Source: Halieaceae bacterium
Lineage (GTDB): Bacteria > Pseudomonadota > Gammaproteobacteria > Pseudomonadales > Halieaceae
Length of the DNA stretch: 64,000 nt
Direction: 5' to 3'
NCBI GenBank assembly: GCA_902547755.1
Contig: CACCPA010000002.1
Span: forward strand, 1-64,000
Shown here: in pieces, positions 45,787 to 56,934 of the stretch
How the letters are laid out: every line of letters starts with the position of its first letter
Position numbering within the stretch: position 1 is the first letter of the stretch
The notes under the pieces: model-generated
Databases searched by the model: none
What the model was told of the DNA's origin: nothing
What the model saw: the letters and a program-made list of their open reading frames with translations, nothing else
Translations under genes and position numbers: made by a program

Positions 45787-46588
45787 CGTCACTCACCATG
45801 GCTGATAGTGCGTCTCCGGGTGACGGCTGACGCATAAACGACTCTCCGATCAAAAACGTTGAAACACCGTGATCTAGCATCAGCTTCATATCGGCCGCTG
45901 TGTGCAACCCACTTTCGGTTACAACGGTAACGCCTGCAGGGACGTCCGATAGCAGATCGAGCGTGGTCTGAAGGCTCGTATCAAACGTGTGTAAATCGCG
46001 GTTGTTGATACCAACCAGATCGAGATCAAGCGCCAACGCACTCTCAAGCTCCACACGATCATGGACCTCCACCAACACATCCAGTCGTGCCTCGCGCGCC
46101 TCGGCATAGAGATCCGCCAACTGCGCGTCGTCCAAGCAGGCAACTATAAGCAAAAGGGCGTCCGCGCCCAGCGCACGGGACTCCCAAATCTGATAAGGGT
46201 CCAAAGTGAAATCTTTGCGTATCGCGGGCAGCTGACACGCCGCTCTCGCTGACTTCAGATAGTCGTCAGCACCTTGGAAAAAATCGATGTCAGTAAGTAC
46301 TGACAAACATGTAGCACCAGCATTTTCATAGCTTTTAGCGATCTCAGCTGGATTAAACTCCTCGCGGATCACGCCCTTGCTTGGACTTGCTTTCTTCACC
46401 TCTGCGATAACTGCCGGATGACCCACGCTCGCTCGGGCCCGGAGTGCCTCAATAAATCCACGTGGCGCTGGCTGAGCGAGTGCTTGCTCTTTTAATGTGT
46501 CCAGCGTTTGGAGGGTCTTCCGCTCCCGAATTTCTTCGAGCTTGCGGTCGCAAATTCGGCGCAGAACCGTGGGCGTATCGCTCAACAT
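45776..46588 (-). CDS. trpC: Indole-3-glycerol phosphate synthase
   Basis: A 270-residue TIM-barrel enzyme of tryptophan synthesis. Marks: [57 protein letters not shown] with the catalytic Lys, and [12 protein letters not shown]. It is monofunctional, without a fused TrpF. The ATG overlaps the trpD stop by one base. It ends the minus-strand amgK-murU-rpe-trpEGDC run and overlaps the broken crp gene at its 3' end. Confidence 0.97.
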   Translation of the reverse strand: MLSDTPTVLRRICDRKLEEIRERKTLQTLDTLKEQALAQPAPRGFIEALRARASVGHPAVIAEVKKASPSKGVIREEFNPAEIAKSYENAGATCLSVLTDIDFFQGADDYLKSARAACQLPAIRKDFTLDPYQIWESRALGADALLLIVACLDDAQLADLYAEAREARLDVLVEVHDRVELESALALDLDLVGINNRDLHTFDTSLQTTLDLLSDVPAGVTVVTESGLHTAADMKLMLDHGVSTFLIGESFMRQPSPGDALSAMVSDATG

Positions 46589-47625
46589 TAGGCGCCTCCA
46601 GCGGCCTGAGTTAGCTCAGCAAACGCCTCGAGGGTTTGCAGTGCCTTACCCGAATGTATGGCGTCCATCGCCAACTCAATACCGGTCTCGAGAGAGTCAG
46701 CTTGACCACCAACGTACAGGCCCGCACCCGCGTTCATGGCAATGATCGAACGGGCTTTTGCTGATCGATCGGATGTGTCACCACCCAATGCTGCGCGGAT
46801 CAGGGCAGCTGATTCATCGGCATCTTCAACACACAAGTCAGAGACTGAATCGTAAGCATGCCCGAGGGCTGCGGGGTCAATTTCGTAATGTGTCAGCTCG
46901 CCATTAGCAAGCTCACAGACCGTGGTCTTTGCCGACACAGAAATCTCATCCAAACCATCAAGCCCATGAACCACCATCACATGTTCACTCCCCAAATCGC
47001 CCAGGGCAGAGGCCATAACATCACATAAGACGGGTGAGAATACGCCGAGCACCTGTCGTCGTGCGCCGGCAGGATTAGTCAGCGGACCCAGGACATTGAA
47101 TATGGTTCGCATCGCCAGTTGTTGTCGCGGACCAATAGCGTGCTTCATTGCACTGTGATGCATGGGGGCAAACATAAAGCCAACGCCAATCGACGCAATA
47201 GAGTCCGCGATCACGGCAGGACTTACAGAGAGATCAACACCCAGCGCTGAGAGCACATCAGAGGAACCTGATGAACTCGAGACCGAACGGTTACCATGCT
47301 TGGCGATTCGACCGCCTGCGCCTGCCACAACAAAGGTAGCAGCCGTCGATACGTTAAATAGGTTCGCGCCATCGCCACCTGTGCCCGCCAGATCGATCAA
47401 TCCATCGGTGTCGATATCGACAGGCGTCGCAAGCGATCGCATCACGCTCGCGGCACCCACGATTTCATCAATGGTCTCGCCCTTCATACGAAGACCCACC
47501 AGCAGGCCTCCGATTTGGGCCTCCGTCGCTTCCCCCTGCATGACAGTGCGCATAACCGTTTCCATGTCAGCGCGCGACAGGGACTGTCCGGCTACAACCT
47601 GCGCGATGGCTGCTTGAATATTCAT
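46588..47625 (-). CDS. trpD: Anthranilate phosphoribosyltransferase
   Basis: A 345-residue enzyme attaching phosphoribosyl to anthranilate. The PRPP-binding loop is [17 protein letters not shown], followed by [20 protein letters not shown] and the late [14 protein letters not shown]. It is a stand-alone form, not fused to TrpG. It lies ten bases after trpG and overlaps trpC by one base. Confidence 0.97.
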   Translation of the reverse strand: MNIQAAIAQVVAGQSLSRADMETVMRTVMQGEATEAQIGGLLVGLRMKGETIDEIVGAASVMRSLATPVDIDTDGLIDLAGTGGDGANLFNVSTAATFVVAGAGGRIAKHGNRSVSSSSGSSDVLSALGVDLSVSPAVIADSIASIGVGFMFAPMHHSAMKHAIGPRQQLAMRTIFNVLGPLTNPAGARRQVLGVFSPVLCDVMASALGDLGSEHVMVVHGLDGLDEISVSAKTTVCELANGELTHYEIDPAALGHAYDSVSDLCVEDADESAALIRAALGGDTSDRSAKARSIIAMNAGAGLYVGGQADSLETGIELAMDAIHSGKALQTLEAFAELTQAAGGA

Positions 47626-47634
47626 TGCATTACC

Positions 47635-48231
47635 TCAGCTGGCTTGCTTCAGGAAGTTTTGCAGCATGGCATGACCATGCTCCGTCAGAATCGACTCGGG
47701 GTGAAACTGCACACCCTCAACGCTGAGGTCGCGGTGGCGAAGACCCATGATCACATCGAGTTTACCGGAGTCGTCTAGTGTCCACGCTGTTATCTCCAGA
47801 CAATCGGGCAGCGTCGCAGGATCGACCACAAGCGAGTGATATCGCGTTGCCGTAAAGGGCGATGGCAGCCCCTCGAAAACACCAATACCCTTGTGGTGAA
47901 CATCGCTTGTTTTGCCATGCATGACCTCAGGCGCCCTGACAATGTCGCCACCGTAGGCAGCGCCAATGCTTTGCATGCCCAAGCAGATACCAAAAATAGG
48001 CATCTCACCGGCGAATCGCTCGATCGACGCGATGGAAACGCCCGCTTCGGTTGGCGAGCAGGGTCCCGGAGACACACAGAGCAGCGCAGGCGCCGCCGAT
48101 GCAATCTCATCCGTCGTAATTTCATCATTACGATGTACGGCAACGTCTGCCCCGAGTTCCCAGAGATATTGAACAACATTCCAAGTGAAGGAATCGTAGT
48201 TGTCGATCATTAAAACGTTAGGAGCAGTCAT
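47635..48231 (-). CDS. trpG: Anthranilate synthase component II (glutamine amidotransferase)
   Basis: A 198-residue class I glutamine amidotransferase giving ammonia to TrpE. The triad is complete: nucleophile Cys in [17 protein letters not shown], and His/Glu in [34 protein letters not shown] is the standard start. The same subunit may also serve PabB. It lies four bases after trpE and ten before trpD. Confidence 0.95.
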   Translation of the reverse strand: MTAPNVLMIDNYDSFTWNVVQYLWELGADVAVHRNDEITTDEIASAAPALLCVSPGPCSPTEAGVSIASIERFAGEMPIFGICLGMQSIGAAYGGDIVRAPEVMHGKTSDVHHKGIGVFEGLPSPFTATRYHSLVVDPATLPDCLEITAWTLDDSGKLDVIMGLRHRDLSVEGVQFHPESILTEHGHAMLQNFLKQAS

Positions 48232-48235
48232 CTAA

Positions 48236-49726
48236 TCAACTCGCCTCTACCATGGCTGCAGCTCGCAGGACCGCTCTGGCCTTGTTGAGCGTCTCTTCCC
48301 ACTCGGATGCAGGTACTGAGTCGGCAACGACACCCGCACCGGCTTGCACCACCAGGGTGTTGTCTTTCACCACGGCCGTTCGTATCGCGATCGCCGTGTC
48401 CATATCGCCGGACCAAGTCAGATAACCCACAGCACCACCGTATACACCGCGCTTTACGGGCTCTAGTTCATCAATAATTTCCATGGCACGGATCTTAGGT
48501 GCCCCGCTCAGCGTTCCCGCAGGCAGAGTCGCTCTCAACGAGTCAATGGCCGTAACGTCATCGCGAGACTCTCCGGTCACGTTCGATACAATGTGCATCA
48601 CGTGCGAGTATTTCTCGATGACCATCTTATCGGTTAGCTCCACGCTCCCAGGCGTCGCAACACGACCCACATCGTTGCGCCCAAGATCGATCAACATCAG
48701 ATGCTCAGCACGCTCTTTTTCATCAGTGAGCAGCTTGTCCGCGAGCGCAGCATCCTCCGCTTCCGTTGCGCCGCGTCGAATCGTGCCTGCGATGGGGCGT
48801 ACGGTAATTTGACCGCGTTCGGCGCGGACCAGAATCTCAGGTGAACTCCCAACGACATGAAAATCGTCAAGATCGAGGAAGAACAGATAAGGAGAAGGGT
48901 TTAAATGACGCAATGCGCGGTAGAGATTTAGCGGCTCTGCCTCAAAAGGCAAAGTCATTCGCTGCGAGATGACAACCTGCATGACGTCGCCATCCAAAAT
49001 GTAGTCTTTTACTCGCGCAACCCAGGTCTCAAATGTCGCTTGATCGGTCTCAAACGTCACTCGTGATTCGATGTCCGCTGTGTCGGTGGCCCCTAATTCA
49101 AAACGCGCCAATGATGGCATTGGCTTGGAAAGACGTGCTTCAAGCTCCCACAAGCGATGATTAGATCGCTCGAGAGCGTCTTCCTGCGACGTATCCGCGC
49201 TGACGATCAAGGTCAACGTGCCCCGCAAGTTGTCAAAAACAACCACTTCCTCAGCGAGCATCAGCAAAATATCAGGCGTATTAAGAGTGTCCCAATTTGC
49301 CGTCTGCGCCAACCTTGGCTCGACGTACCGAACCGTATCATACGAAAAATAACCAACCCATCCACCATGGAATACGGGTAGTGAATCAAGCGGCGCGCTG
49401 TTGGTCGACTCGTGAAGTCGTTCGACTTCAGCGAGCGGATCATCGACCTCGTAGCGCTCGACAAGTTGATCTTGCTGGTAGTGGGAAATCTGTTTGCCAG
49501 ATACGACAAATCGCTCTCGCGACGAGAGCCCCACAATGGAGTAGCGACTCCATTTCTCACCGCCTTCTACTGACTCGAAGAGAAAGGAATAAGGTTGATC
49601 ACACAGTTTGGTATACGTCGACAACGGTGTCTCGGTATCAGCCAGCAAGGTTCTCGTCACGGGAATGCGCGAGTAACCCTCAGCCGCTAGGGCATCAAAC
49701 GCTACTTGACTCAGGGTTTGGGTCAT
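48236..49726 (-). CDS. trpE: Anthranilate synthase component I
   Basis: A 496-residue chorismate-binding enzyme. The C-terminal catalytic region has [44 protein letters not shown]-type [25 protein letters not shown] and [18 protein letters not shown]. The N-terminal half carries the tryptophan feedback region. Translation couples to rpe by a four-base overlap. No leader peptide with Trp codons was found, since the preceding gene overlaps it. Confidence 0.96.
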   Translation of the reverse strand: MTQTLSQVAFDALAAEGYSRIPVTRTLLADTETPLSTYTKLCDQPYSFLFESVEGGEKWSRYSIVGLSSRERFVVSGKQISHYQQDQLVERYEVDDPLAEVERLHESTNSAPLDSLPVFHGGWVGYFSYDTVRYVEPRLAQTANWDTLNTPDILLMLAEEVVVFDNLRGTLTLIVSADTSQEDALERSNHRLWELEARLSKPMPSLARFELGATDTADIESRVTFETDQATFETWVARVKDYILDGDVMQVVISQRMTLPFEAEPLNLYRALRHLNPSPYLFFLDLDDFHVVGSSPEILVRAERGQITVRPIAGTIRRGATEAEDAALADKLLTDEKERAEHLMLIDLGRNDVGRVATPGSVELTDKMVIEKYSHVMHIVSNVTGESRDDVTAIDSLRATLPAGTLSGAPKIRAMEIIDELEPVKRGVYGGAVGYLTWSGDMDTAIAIRTAVVKDNTLVVQAGAGVVADSVPASEWEETLNKARAVLRAAAMVEAS

Positions 49727-50394
49727 TTGACCTTGGCCAACTCGTCGCGCATCGATTGGATAACCGCCGCATAATCGGGCTTACCGAAAATAGCAGAGCC
49801 TGCGACAAAGGTATCGGCACCAGCTTCTGCAACCGCCGCGATGTTAGCTGGACCCACACCACCATCGACCTCAAGGCGAATATCTAGGCCTGACTCATCG
49901 ATGAGCGCGCGCGCCTCGCGCAACTTGTCGAGCGTCGATGGAATAAACGATTGGCCACCGAACCCGGGATTAACTGACATCAACAAAATCATGTCGACCT
50001 TATCGAGTACATATTTGAGCGCGTCAAGACTCGAGGCTGGATTAAATACCAAGCCGGCCTTGCAACCCGCATTGCGAATGAGCTGCAAGGTCCGATCGAC
50101 ATGGGTCGACGCGTCAGGATGAAACGTTATGTAAGAAGCACCCGCATCGGCAAACATTCCTACCAATGCATCTACCGGCTGCACCATCAAATGAACGTCA
50201 ATCGGAGCTGAAATACCGTAATCTCGGAGCGCGCTACAAACCATGGGCCCAATGGTTAAATTGGGGACATAGTGGTTGTCCATCACGTCAAAATGAACAA
50301 TATCTGCGCCTGCATCCAAGACTGCTTCAACGTCTTGCCCCAAGCGCGCAAAATCTGCCGCAAGGATTGACGGAGCAATTAAGTAATCACGCAT
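49723..50394 (-). CDS. rpe: Ribulose-phosphate 3-epimerase
   Basis: A 223-residue TIM-barrel metalloenzyme that interconverts ribulose-5-phosphate and xylulose-5-phosphate. The ATG at 50394 gives the canonical [18 protein letters not shown]; two in-frame ATGs further upstream are less likely. Marks: [43 protein letters not shown] and LEVDGGV. It overlaps trpE, with no gph gene between them, unlike the common rpe-gph-trpE order. Confidence 0.97.
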   Translation of the reverse strand: MRDYLIAPSILAADFARLGQDVEAVLDAGADIVHFDVMDNHYVPNLTIGPMVCSALRDYGISAPIDVHLMVQPVDALVGMFADAGASYITFHPDASTHVDRTLQLIRNAGCKAGLVFNPASSLDALKYVLDKVDMILLMSVNPGFGGQSFIPSTLDKLREARALIDESGLDIRLEVDGGVGPANIAAVAEAGADTFVAGSAIFGKPDYAAVIQSMRDELAKVK

Positions 50395-50461
50395 GAGAAG
50401 TTCCATCGGTATCAAAGTGCGTAGTGTAAAGCGGGACGGCCCAAGCCACCACCCAGGTCCC

Positions 50462-51139
50462 CTATCGAGCGTTACTGCTCAGCCACAACTCGAGCTGCGA
50501 TAAACGCTGCGGTGTTCCCACATCCGACCAAACTCCCGACCACAACTCACCCGATACCTGCCCAGATGCAATCGCACGATCAAACAACGGGCGAAGTGGC
50601 GCAAAGTCGTGCTCCAGACCATCAAAGAGCCGATGACTCATGACCGACAATCCAGAAAAAGTTGCCTTGTCAGACTCGCCAGTAACGACACGCGCGTCAG
50701 TGACAGCAAAGTCACCGCTCGGATGATATTCAGGGTTGGGAACCATGACCAGATGCGCCGCATCGTCGCCCAGTTCCACTTCTGTTAGACGGGCAAGCGG
50801 GTAGTCGGTGAAGACATCGCCGTTCACGACCGCAAACGACTCTTCCTTGAGCAGCGGTAAAGCTTTCCGAATACCCCCCGCAGTTTCTAGGGGCGTCTCC
50901 TCGAGCGAAAGATGAACGCGACAGCCCCATTGCTGACCATCACCACAAAAAGCAACCACCTGATCAGAGAGGTAGGAGGCGTTGATCACCAAGTCCGTAA
51001 AACCAACACTTACCAAACCCTCAATGTGGCGCTCCAACAATGTTTTGCCCGCCACCTGAATAAGGGGTTTCGGCATTTTGTCGGTCAGAGGACGCATACG
51101 CCGACCCTCGCCTGCCGCAAGAATCATCGCGAATTTCAT
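50462..51139 (-). CDS. murU: N-acetylmuramate-1-phosphate uridylyltransferase
   Basis: A 225-residue nucleotidyltransferase. The nucleotide-binding signature is [19 protein letters not shown], with [17 protein letters not shown] and [14 protein letters not shown]. Its size and overlap with amgK match MurU of the MurNAc recycling route found in Pseudomonas, in which MurNAc-1-phosphate is turned into UDP-MurNAc, bypassing de novo synthesis. The ATG overlaps amgK by four bases. Confidence 0.92.
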   Translation of the reverse strand: MKFAMILAAGEGRRMRPLTDKMPKPLIQVAGKTLLERHIEGLVSVGFTDLVINASYLSDQVVAFCGDGQQWGCRVHLSLEETPLETAGGIRKALPLLKEESFAVVNGDVFTDYPLARLTEVELGDDAAHLVMVPNPEYHPSGDFAVTDARVVTGESDKATFSGLSVMSHRLFDGLEHDFAPLRPLFDRAIASGQVSGELWSGVWSDVGTPQRLSQLELWLSSNAR

Positions 51140-52164
51140 GACACGCTATACCAATCTTGGCGCTCTACTGTTGGCATAACCGAACCTTCAAACCAGTCCC
51201 AGAACCCGCCGATAGCTGGTTGACTTCCGCGATACAAAAGACAGGCCTCGCGAATGTAGGCGATTACCACGGAGATATCTCTCATGTAACTGGGTTTGTC
51301 GTCCCTCAACCAAAGCCGCGAAAAGACACCCAAGATTTTCACATGACGCTGCAAACCGATGAGGTCAAACCACACAATAAACTGTGGCCAGGAGCCCTCA
51401 TCCAGCTGACCCTCGCGTACCAAGCGATCCCAATAATACTCAAGCCAAACTAACTGTCTCTCCCGCGGCCAAACCACATAGACATCTTTAAGCAGCGAAA
51501 CGGGGTCATAAGCCACCGGGCCCATGATGGCATCCTGAAAATCGATAACGGCTAATGGCGTATCTCCGGCGGACACCATCAGGTTTCTACTGTGATAATC
51601 CCGATGCACCAATCCTTGAGGCTGCTGATGCGCAGCGTCGATGACGCAGGCACTCAGCTCCGCAAAAATCGAGAGCGCGTTACTGTCTGAGGGCAAGCCC
51701 AGTGCCTTGGAAAAGAACCACTCTGGGCAGACGTCCAGCTCGCGCTGAAGCTCCTTTTGATCGTAATGCGGGAGCTCTGACTCCACCGTGCGAATGGCGC
51801 GAATCACCGCCAAGGTATCCAACGCCTCTGCATACAACGCATCTACATCATTCTGCTCTAACGCCAGGGAAAAGGTGGTATTACCCAAGTCCTCAAGTAA
51901 AAAGTAGCCTAATGCCAGATTAGCCCGGGGCATAGATGGGACCCGCACTCCACCGGCCTCTAGGGTGCGCTGTATCAGCACAAATCGCTGATTATTCTCG
52001 GTTGGCGGTGACACCATCAGCACTCGGGAGTCAGAAGCAGGGCCAGAGACCCGATAGAATTTTCGAGGGCTCGCATCGCCGGCAATAAGCTGCAATGCCA
52101 CATCTTCCGCATCACACTGCAGTATCTCTGCCAGCCAACTGCGTTGTTCTTGCCCGTCTGACAC
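51136..52164 (-). CDS. amgK: N-acetylmuramate/N-acetylglucosamine kinase
   Basis: A 342-residue aminoglycoside-phosphotransferase-fold kinase that makes MurNAc-1-phosphate for MurU. I place the start at GTG 52164 because aaaggag lies eight bases upstream; the open frame runs 147 bases further but enters the lptD promoter region. Catalytic segments: GLVHRDYHSRNLMV with the HxD, and LAVIDFQDAIMGPVAYD with the metal-binding Asp. It is divergent from lptD. Confidence 0.92.
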   Translation of the reverse strand: MSDGQEQRSWLAEILQCDAEDVALQLIAGDASPRKFYRVSGPASDSRVLMVSPPTENNQRFVLIQRTLEAGGVRVPSMPRANLALGYFLLEDLGNTTFSLALEQNDVDALYAEALDTLAVIRAIRTVESELPHYDQKELQRELDVCPEWFFSKALGLPSDSNALSIFAELSACVIDAAHQQPQGLVHRDYHSRNLMVSAGDTPLAVIDFQDAIMGPVAYDPVSLLKDVYVVWPRERQLVWLEYYWDRLVREGQLDEGSWPQFIVWFDLIGLQRHVKILGVFSRLWLRDDKPSYMRDISVVIAYIREACLLYRGSQPAIGGFWDWFEGSVMPTVERQDWYSVS

Positions 52165-52327
52165 CTCAGCTTCTCCTTTATAGGCTGATAAACCCGCAGC
52201 ATTGCCAAAAAAACCCGAGAACAACCAAGCCTTCCGCGCGTTACACTGTCGAAGACCATAATAACCTGAACCTTGCGCTGAAACGCTTTTGTACGAGCTT
52301 TTGAACTCCAAAAATCTTTCCGGACTG

Positions 52328-54667
52328 ATGCAACGAATTATCGGCGCAGCGCTTCTAGTTATGTCAGCGTTGCCGCTGGCTTATGCTAACGACGCGATTG
52401 AGGAAGAACGGATTCAGGCCAGGCTCAACTGGGTACCGCTTGCCCAGGTAAAGCCAGAGGATCGCGATGAGCGCTGCTTGAAGTGCCGAGGCCAATACCA
52501 GGACCCCTTGGCCAACGTTGATCGCTCAACGCCACCAAACCAACTAGATCTAGAGGTCAGTGCGGGCGACAGCGATATCACTGACGACACTCTGTATTTC
52601 TCGGATGACGTCACCGTGTCCCAGGGCTATCGAACCCTGAAAGCGCAGGAGGTCATCATCGACCGCGTCGAGCAAACAGTATCTGCTCAAGGCCCCATCG
52701 AAGTTCGCGAGCCGGGGATTGTCATGTACGGCGATCAGATTACCTACGATAGCGTTAGCGAACGCGCATCGCTCAGCGACGCCGAATTTGTCATGTACGA
52801 GCAGCAGCTCTACGGTATTGCTGAGAGCGTGACACGCGATGCCAATGGGTCACTTGAAATTGAAGACGGTCAGCTCACTTTCTGTGCGCCCACAGATCCA
52901 AGCTGGCTAGTCACGGCCGAGGCATTAAATGTCGACCCTAACACCAACACAGGCGAAGCCTGGGGCGCCCGTATCGATATCAAAGGCATTCCCGTCGCCT
53001 ATTTACCATGGGTGCAGTTTCCGCTGAATGATCGCCGCAAAACCGGCCTGCTCTTTCCTGATATTAGCAGTGACACGCGAGGCGGCCTCGATGTCACCGT
53101 TCCGATATATATAAATCTGGCGCCAAACTACGACGCTACCTACTCACCCCGCCTTATCCAGGACCGCGGCCTCGTGCATCAGCTCAACACCCGATTCTTG
53201 GGCAAGCAAACCGGATTCTGGGACGTTTCGGGCACCTACTTACGAGATGACGATCTCGATGTATCTGACGGGGACAACAACCGCTGGCTTCTCAATGTTC
53301 TGCAATCAAGCGATCCGTCGGCTCGACTGCGCACGTCCATCGACTTCTCAAAGGTTAGCGATAATGAATACCTTCGAGACCTTGAAAACAACACCCTCAG
53401 CGCGCAGAGACAAACGGCGCTTTTGCAGAGGGCAAGAGTGGACTGGCTCGCAGACAATTGGCTTTTTGGTTTGGAAGCTCAGCAATTCCAGAGCATTGCT
53501 GAAGATCTGACCGACAATTATAAGCGGCTACCTCAGGTCAGCGCGGTTTGGCGGGGCGACACTAAATTGGGTCCGCTCGAACCACTCCTGAAACTGCAGG
53601 CGGCGAACTTCGATACCGACCTCGATAAGGTGAAGGGTCAACGGGTTTATCAGGAGTTGGGGGTTAATTTACCCATCACTCGCGACCATGGATTCTTAAA
53701 TACCAGCTTGATGCACAGAAGCATCCAATATCGACTGAAAACGCCCGATACGGGTGAGACGCGGAATGAATCAGTGTCCTCATGGCTGGGCAGGATCGAG
53801 GGCGGGTTGGAGTTCGAGCGAGATACCGAGCTCTTTGGTTTGTCTTTCACACAAACACTCGAACCGCGTATTCAGTATCTTTATGCCGGGTACGATGACC
53901 ATGCGGGCATTCCCGATTTTGATAGTGCAGAGCTGACCTTCAGCTACCGGCAGCTGTTCCGAAATACGCGCTTCTCGGGCTACGACCGACTGGCGGACGC
54001 TAACCAGCTCTCGCTTGGCGTCACGTCACGCCTGATTGATACCGCGACGGGCACAGAACGTGTGTCAGCGAGTTTTGGTCAGGTGATCAATTTCAAAGAC
54101 CAACGCGTGCGCTTGAAGGAGAGCGACGCCGCCCTGACCGACGAAGGCTCAGCGCTCGCATTTGCTCTCAACGTGCGAACCAGTGAGCGCTGGAGTATTC
54201 ATAGTAATCTCTTATTCGACAGCTATGAGGACAAACTCGACGCAGCCAATGTCCGCGTTGGATTCAGGCCAAACAAGGATGCCATTGTAAATGTCGGCTA
54301 CACGTTGCGAGAGCCACCGGCATCGTTTGCTGCGAGACCCGTTACCGAACAAGTGAATACATCAGCCTACATCCCCATTAATGACAACTGGAGCGCTTTT
54401 GGCGCACTGCGGTACTCGCTGGAGATCGGCAGCAGCGTGGAAGATATGATCGGTGTCGAGTACGATGGCTGCTGTTGGCGCGTGAGGTTGATTTATATGA
54501 GTTACCTCGACACGCTTCGGGACGTCGATGTGTTCATGCCAGAACCGGAACTTACACGGGATCGAGCGTTCCAATTTCAGTTCGTTTTAAAGGGATTAGG
54601 CGGCTTCGGGAATCGAGTTGATAATCTCATGCAGGATATGATCAGAGGATTCAATGCTAAACGCTAA
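52328..54667 (+). CDS. lptD: LPS-assembly outer-membrane protein LptD
   Basis: A 779-residue outer-membrane barrel that inserts lipopolysaccharide. The ATG at 52328 gives a clean signal peptide (RIIGAALLVMSALPLAYA); a TTG 39 bases earlier is in frame but not needed. An LptA/OstA-like jellyroll at about 70-190 precedes the barrel. Disulfide cysteines match the family: Cys50 and Cys53 in ERCLKCRGQY, one in LTFCAPTDPSWL, and a CC pair in VEYDGCCWRVRL. The N-terminal pair CxxC is a variant of the usual single Cys31. It is followed by surA and pdxA in the usual order. Confidence 0.97.
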   Translation: MQRIIGAALLVMSALPLAYANDAIEEERIQARLNWVPLAQVKPEDRDERCLKCRGQYQDPLANVDRSTPPNQLDLEVSAGDSDITDDTLYFSDDVTVSQGYRTLKAQEVIIDRVEQTVSAQGPIEVREPGIVMYGDQITYDSVSERASLSDAEFVMYEQQLYGIAESVTRDANGSLEIEDGQLTFCAPTDPSWLVTAEALNVDPNTNTGEAWGARIDIKGIPVAYLPWVQFPLNDRRKTGLLFPDISSDTRGGLDVTVPIYINLAPNYDATYSPRLIQDRGLVHQLNTRFLGKQTGFWDVSGTYLRDDDLDVSDGDNNRWLLNVLQSSDPSARLRTSIDFSKVSDNEYLRDLENNTLSAQRQTALLQRARVDWLADNWLFGLEAQQFQSIAEDLTDNYKRLPQVSAVWRGDTKLGPLEPLLKLQAANFDTDLDKVKGQRVYQELGVNLPITRDHGFLNTSLMHRSIQYRLKTPDTGETRNESVSSWLGRIEGGLEFERDTELFGLSFTQTLEPRIQYLYAGYDDHAGIPDFDSAELTFSYRQLFRNTRFSGYDRLADANQLSLGVTSRLIDTATGTERVSASFGQVINFKDQRVRLKESDAALTDEGSALAFALNVRTSERWSIHSNLLFDSYEDKLDAANVRVGFRPNKDAIVNVGYTLREPPASFAARPVTEQVNTSAYIPINDNWSAFGALRYSLEIGSSVEDMIGVEYDGCCWRVRLIYMSYLDTLRDVDVFMPEPELTRDRAFQFQFVLKGLGGFGNRVDNLMQDMIRGFNAKR

Positions 54668-55928
54668 GCTCAAGGGGTGGCTTTTCGCTGCTCTTGCATC
54701 GTCAATATCTTCGTTTGCATGGTCGCAGGTCGTCCAACTCGATAGTGTCGTGGCCATTGTCGATGAAGACATTATTCTTGCGAGTGAGGTGCGCGAGCGC
54801 GTCGAGCAGGTGAAGGCGACCGCTGTCCAGCGCAACATGACGCTTCCGGATGATGAAACCGTGGTGCAGGAAACGCTCGACCGATTAATCCTCGAGAGCA
54901 TCCAACTGCAATTGGCCGATCGCTACGGTGTTCGCGTGCCCGACGCACAGCTCGATCAATCGATGGCGAGGATCGCTGCCCAAAACGGCCTCACCCTCGA
55001 GCAATTCCGGGATGCCCTAATTCAAAACGGTCAAAATTACGTCGAGATGCGTGAAGGCCTCCGCGATGAACTCGCGATTCAGCGAGTTCAGCAGGGCAGC
55101 GTGATGCGAGATATCAATATCACCGAGAAAGAAATAGATAACTTCATGGCGACGGAGGAAGGCAGTGCGCTGACTGAACCGGAATACCGAGTAGTACAGG
55201 CGTTGCTACCGATTCCACGATCCGATAGCGCTGAGCAGCGAACCGCCAAAGAAGACTACGTCGATGGCGTACTCGCCAATATTCTTGCCGGAGCAGACTT
55301 TTCCGAGGCAGTCAGTGTTCAAGAGCCCTATACCTTTCAAGGTGGTGACCTTGGTTGGCGAAAACTCAGTGACATCCCCAGCATGTTTGCTGACATTCTC
55401 CCTAGCCTGAAGGCGGGCGACACTGGCAAGGTTCAGTCCAACTCAGGGCTACACCTTGTCCACTTGGCCGAGGCTCGTGGTTTAGAGCGTCTCGTCGAGC
55501 AAACCAACGTCCGTCATATCCTCGTCACGCCCAATGAAGTATTGGATGATGAAGCGGCGCGTAAATTTGTCCTTGGTCTCAAAGAGCGAGTCAACAGCGG
55601 AGAAGACTTTACAGATCTCGCTAAAGAGCATTCGGACGACATCGGATCGGCGCAGGAAGGCGGCGAACTCGGATGGACCAATCCAGGTCAGATGGTTCCC
55701 GAATTTGAGGCCGCCATGGCAAGCGCAGAAATCGGCGTGGTGACAGAGCCCGTCCGCAGCGAATTCGGATGGCATATCCTCGAGGTCACAGGACGTCGCA
55801 CCGAGAATTTCGCTGAGCAAGTAAGGCGCAACCAGATAGCAAACTACCTTCGTGAAGCGAAATACGAGGAAGAGCTGGAAAACTGGCTCAGAGAAATTCG
55901 CGACGAGGCGTTTGTCGATATCAAATAA
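54654..55928 (+). CDS. surA: Periplasmic chaperone and peptidyl-prolyl isomerase SurA
   Basis: A 424-residue periplasmic chaperone for outer-membrane proteins including LptD. After a signal peptide (LFAALASSISSFAWSQ) comes the SurA N-domain (VVAIVDEDIILASEVRERV). Two parvulin domains follow: the first at about 180-280 with FQGGDLGWRKLSDIP and SGLHLVHL, the second at about 290-395 with VRHILVTPNEV, GGELGWTNPGQMVPEFE and GWHILEVTGRR. The start overlaps lptD by 14 bases. Confidence 0.97.
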   Translation: MLNAKLKGWLFAALASSISSFAWSQVVQLDSVVAIVDEDIILASEVRERVEQVKATAVQRNMTLPDDETVVQETLDRLILESIQLQLADRYGVRVPDAQLDQSMARIAAQNGLTLEQFRDALIQNGQNYVEMREGLRDELAIQRVQQGSVMRDINITEKEIDNFMATEEGSALTEPEYRVVQALLPIPRSDSAEQRTAKEDYVDGVLANILAGADFSEAVSVQEPYTFQGGDLGWRKLSDIPSMFADILPSLKAGDTGKVQSNSGLHLVHLAEARGLERLVEQTNVRHILVTPNEVLDDEAARKFVLGLKERVNSGEDFTDLAKEHSDDIGSAQEGGELGWTNPGQMVPEFEAAMASAEIGVVTEPVRSEFGWHILEVTGRRTENFAEQVRRNQIANYLREAKYEEELENWLREIRDEAFVDIK

Positions 55929-55941
55929 CAATGCAGTTGCT

Positions 55942-56934
55942 ATGACGGAGCGTGCCCGTCTAGTCATTACTGCGGGTGATCCCGCAGGTATTGGGCCCGA
56001 TGTTGTTCTCGGTGCCCTTCGGTCACCCTTTGATGCGCAGATTGCTGTCGTTGGCGATATTCAGGTATTGGAGCAGCGAGCCAAAGCACTCGGTATGGAC
56101 CTGCACTTAAACCAGTTACAGCCCGACGCGGCACCACCGCCGCATATCCCCGGAAAAGTGAGTGTGTACCACGTGCCCTGCGCTAGCCCGGTCGAGCCTG
56201 GTCGGCTCGATGTAGCGAACGCCAGCCATGTCGTGCAGACCTTACGGACATCGGTTCAATTACTAAAAGACAAGCGGTTTGACGCAGTCGTCACGGCACC
56301 CGTGCAGAAGTCCGTGATAAACGACAGCGGACTGAGCTTCACTGGCCACACCGAATTCTTCAGCGAGCAGTTTGGCTGCGAGGACGTGGTCATGTTACTG
56401 GTGAATGATGGGCTACGCGTGGCGCTTGCGACAACACACCTGTCCCTGCGAGAGGTCCCAGATGCGATCACTCAGGAATCCCTCCTTCGTAAGCTCGAGA
56501 TCATCCACAACGACCTAATGCGTCTTTACGGCATTACTAAGCCTCGGATCGCGATGTTGGGACTCAACCCTCACGCGGGTGAAAGCGGGCACTTAGGACG
56601 CGAAGAGATAGAAACCATCACGCCGGCACGCGAGGAAGCGCTGCGCCGCGGCATCGATGTGACTGCCCCTATTCCGGCGGATACGGCTTTTACGTCCAAA
56701 CAGGTGCTTGATGCCGACGTTGTGCTGGCCATGTTTCATGACCAAGGGCTGCCAGTACTCAAAGCGCGAGGATTTGGCTCGTCCGTCAACATTACACTGG
56801 GGTTGCCCACGATCCGCACATCCGTTGACCACGGCACTGCCTTGGAGCTTGCGGCCACCGGTAAGGCTTCATCTGAGAGTATGAAAGCAGCGATAATCGA
56901 AGCGATCACCTGTAGTCGACACCGAAACTCATGA
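55942..56934 (+). CDS. pdxA: 4-hydroxythreonine-4-phosphate dehydrogenase
   Basis: A 330-residue enzyme of pyridoxal-phosphate synthesis. The ATG at 55942 gives the normal LVITAGDPAGIGPDVVLGAL; an earlier in-frame ATG lies inside surA. Metal ligands sit in FTGHTEFFSEQF, ALATTHLSLREV and VLAMFHDQGLPVLKA, and GLNPHAGESGHLGREE is intact. It ends six bases inside the facing patatin gene, which displaces its usual neighbour ksgA. Confidence 0.97.
   Translation: MTERARLVITAGDPAGIGPDVVLGALRSPFDAQIAVVGDIQVLEQRAKALGMDLHLNQLQPDAAPPPHIPGKVSVYHVPCASPVEPGRLDVANASHVVQTLRTSVQLLKDKRFDAVVTAPVQKSVINDSGLSFTGHTEFFSEQFGCEDVVMLLVNDGLRVALATTHLSLREVPDAITQESLLRKLEIIHNDLMRLYGITKPRIAMLGLNPHAGESGHLGREEIETITPAREEALRRGIDVTAPIPADTAFTSKQVLDADVVLAMFHDQGLPVLKARGFGSSVNITLGLPTIRTSVDHGTALELAATGKASSESMKAAIIEAITCSRHRNS

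Noticed and set aside
48231-50394. trp attenuator leader peptide
   Set aside because: No small frame with consecutive Trp codons or terminator hairpin exists; trpE overlaps rpe.
52289-52327. N-terminal extension of lptD from TTG
   Set aside because: The ATG at 52328 gives a proper signal peptide at the N-terminus; the extension would place charged residues ahead of it with no ribosome-binding site.
52165-52327. Sigma-E promoter upstream of lptD
   Set aside because: A GAACTC-like element is present, but the spaced -10 would fall on the start codon, leaving no leader.
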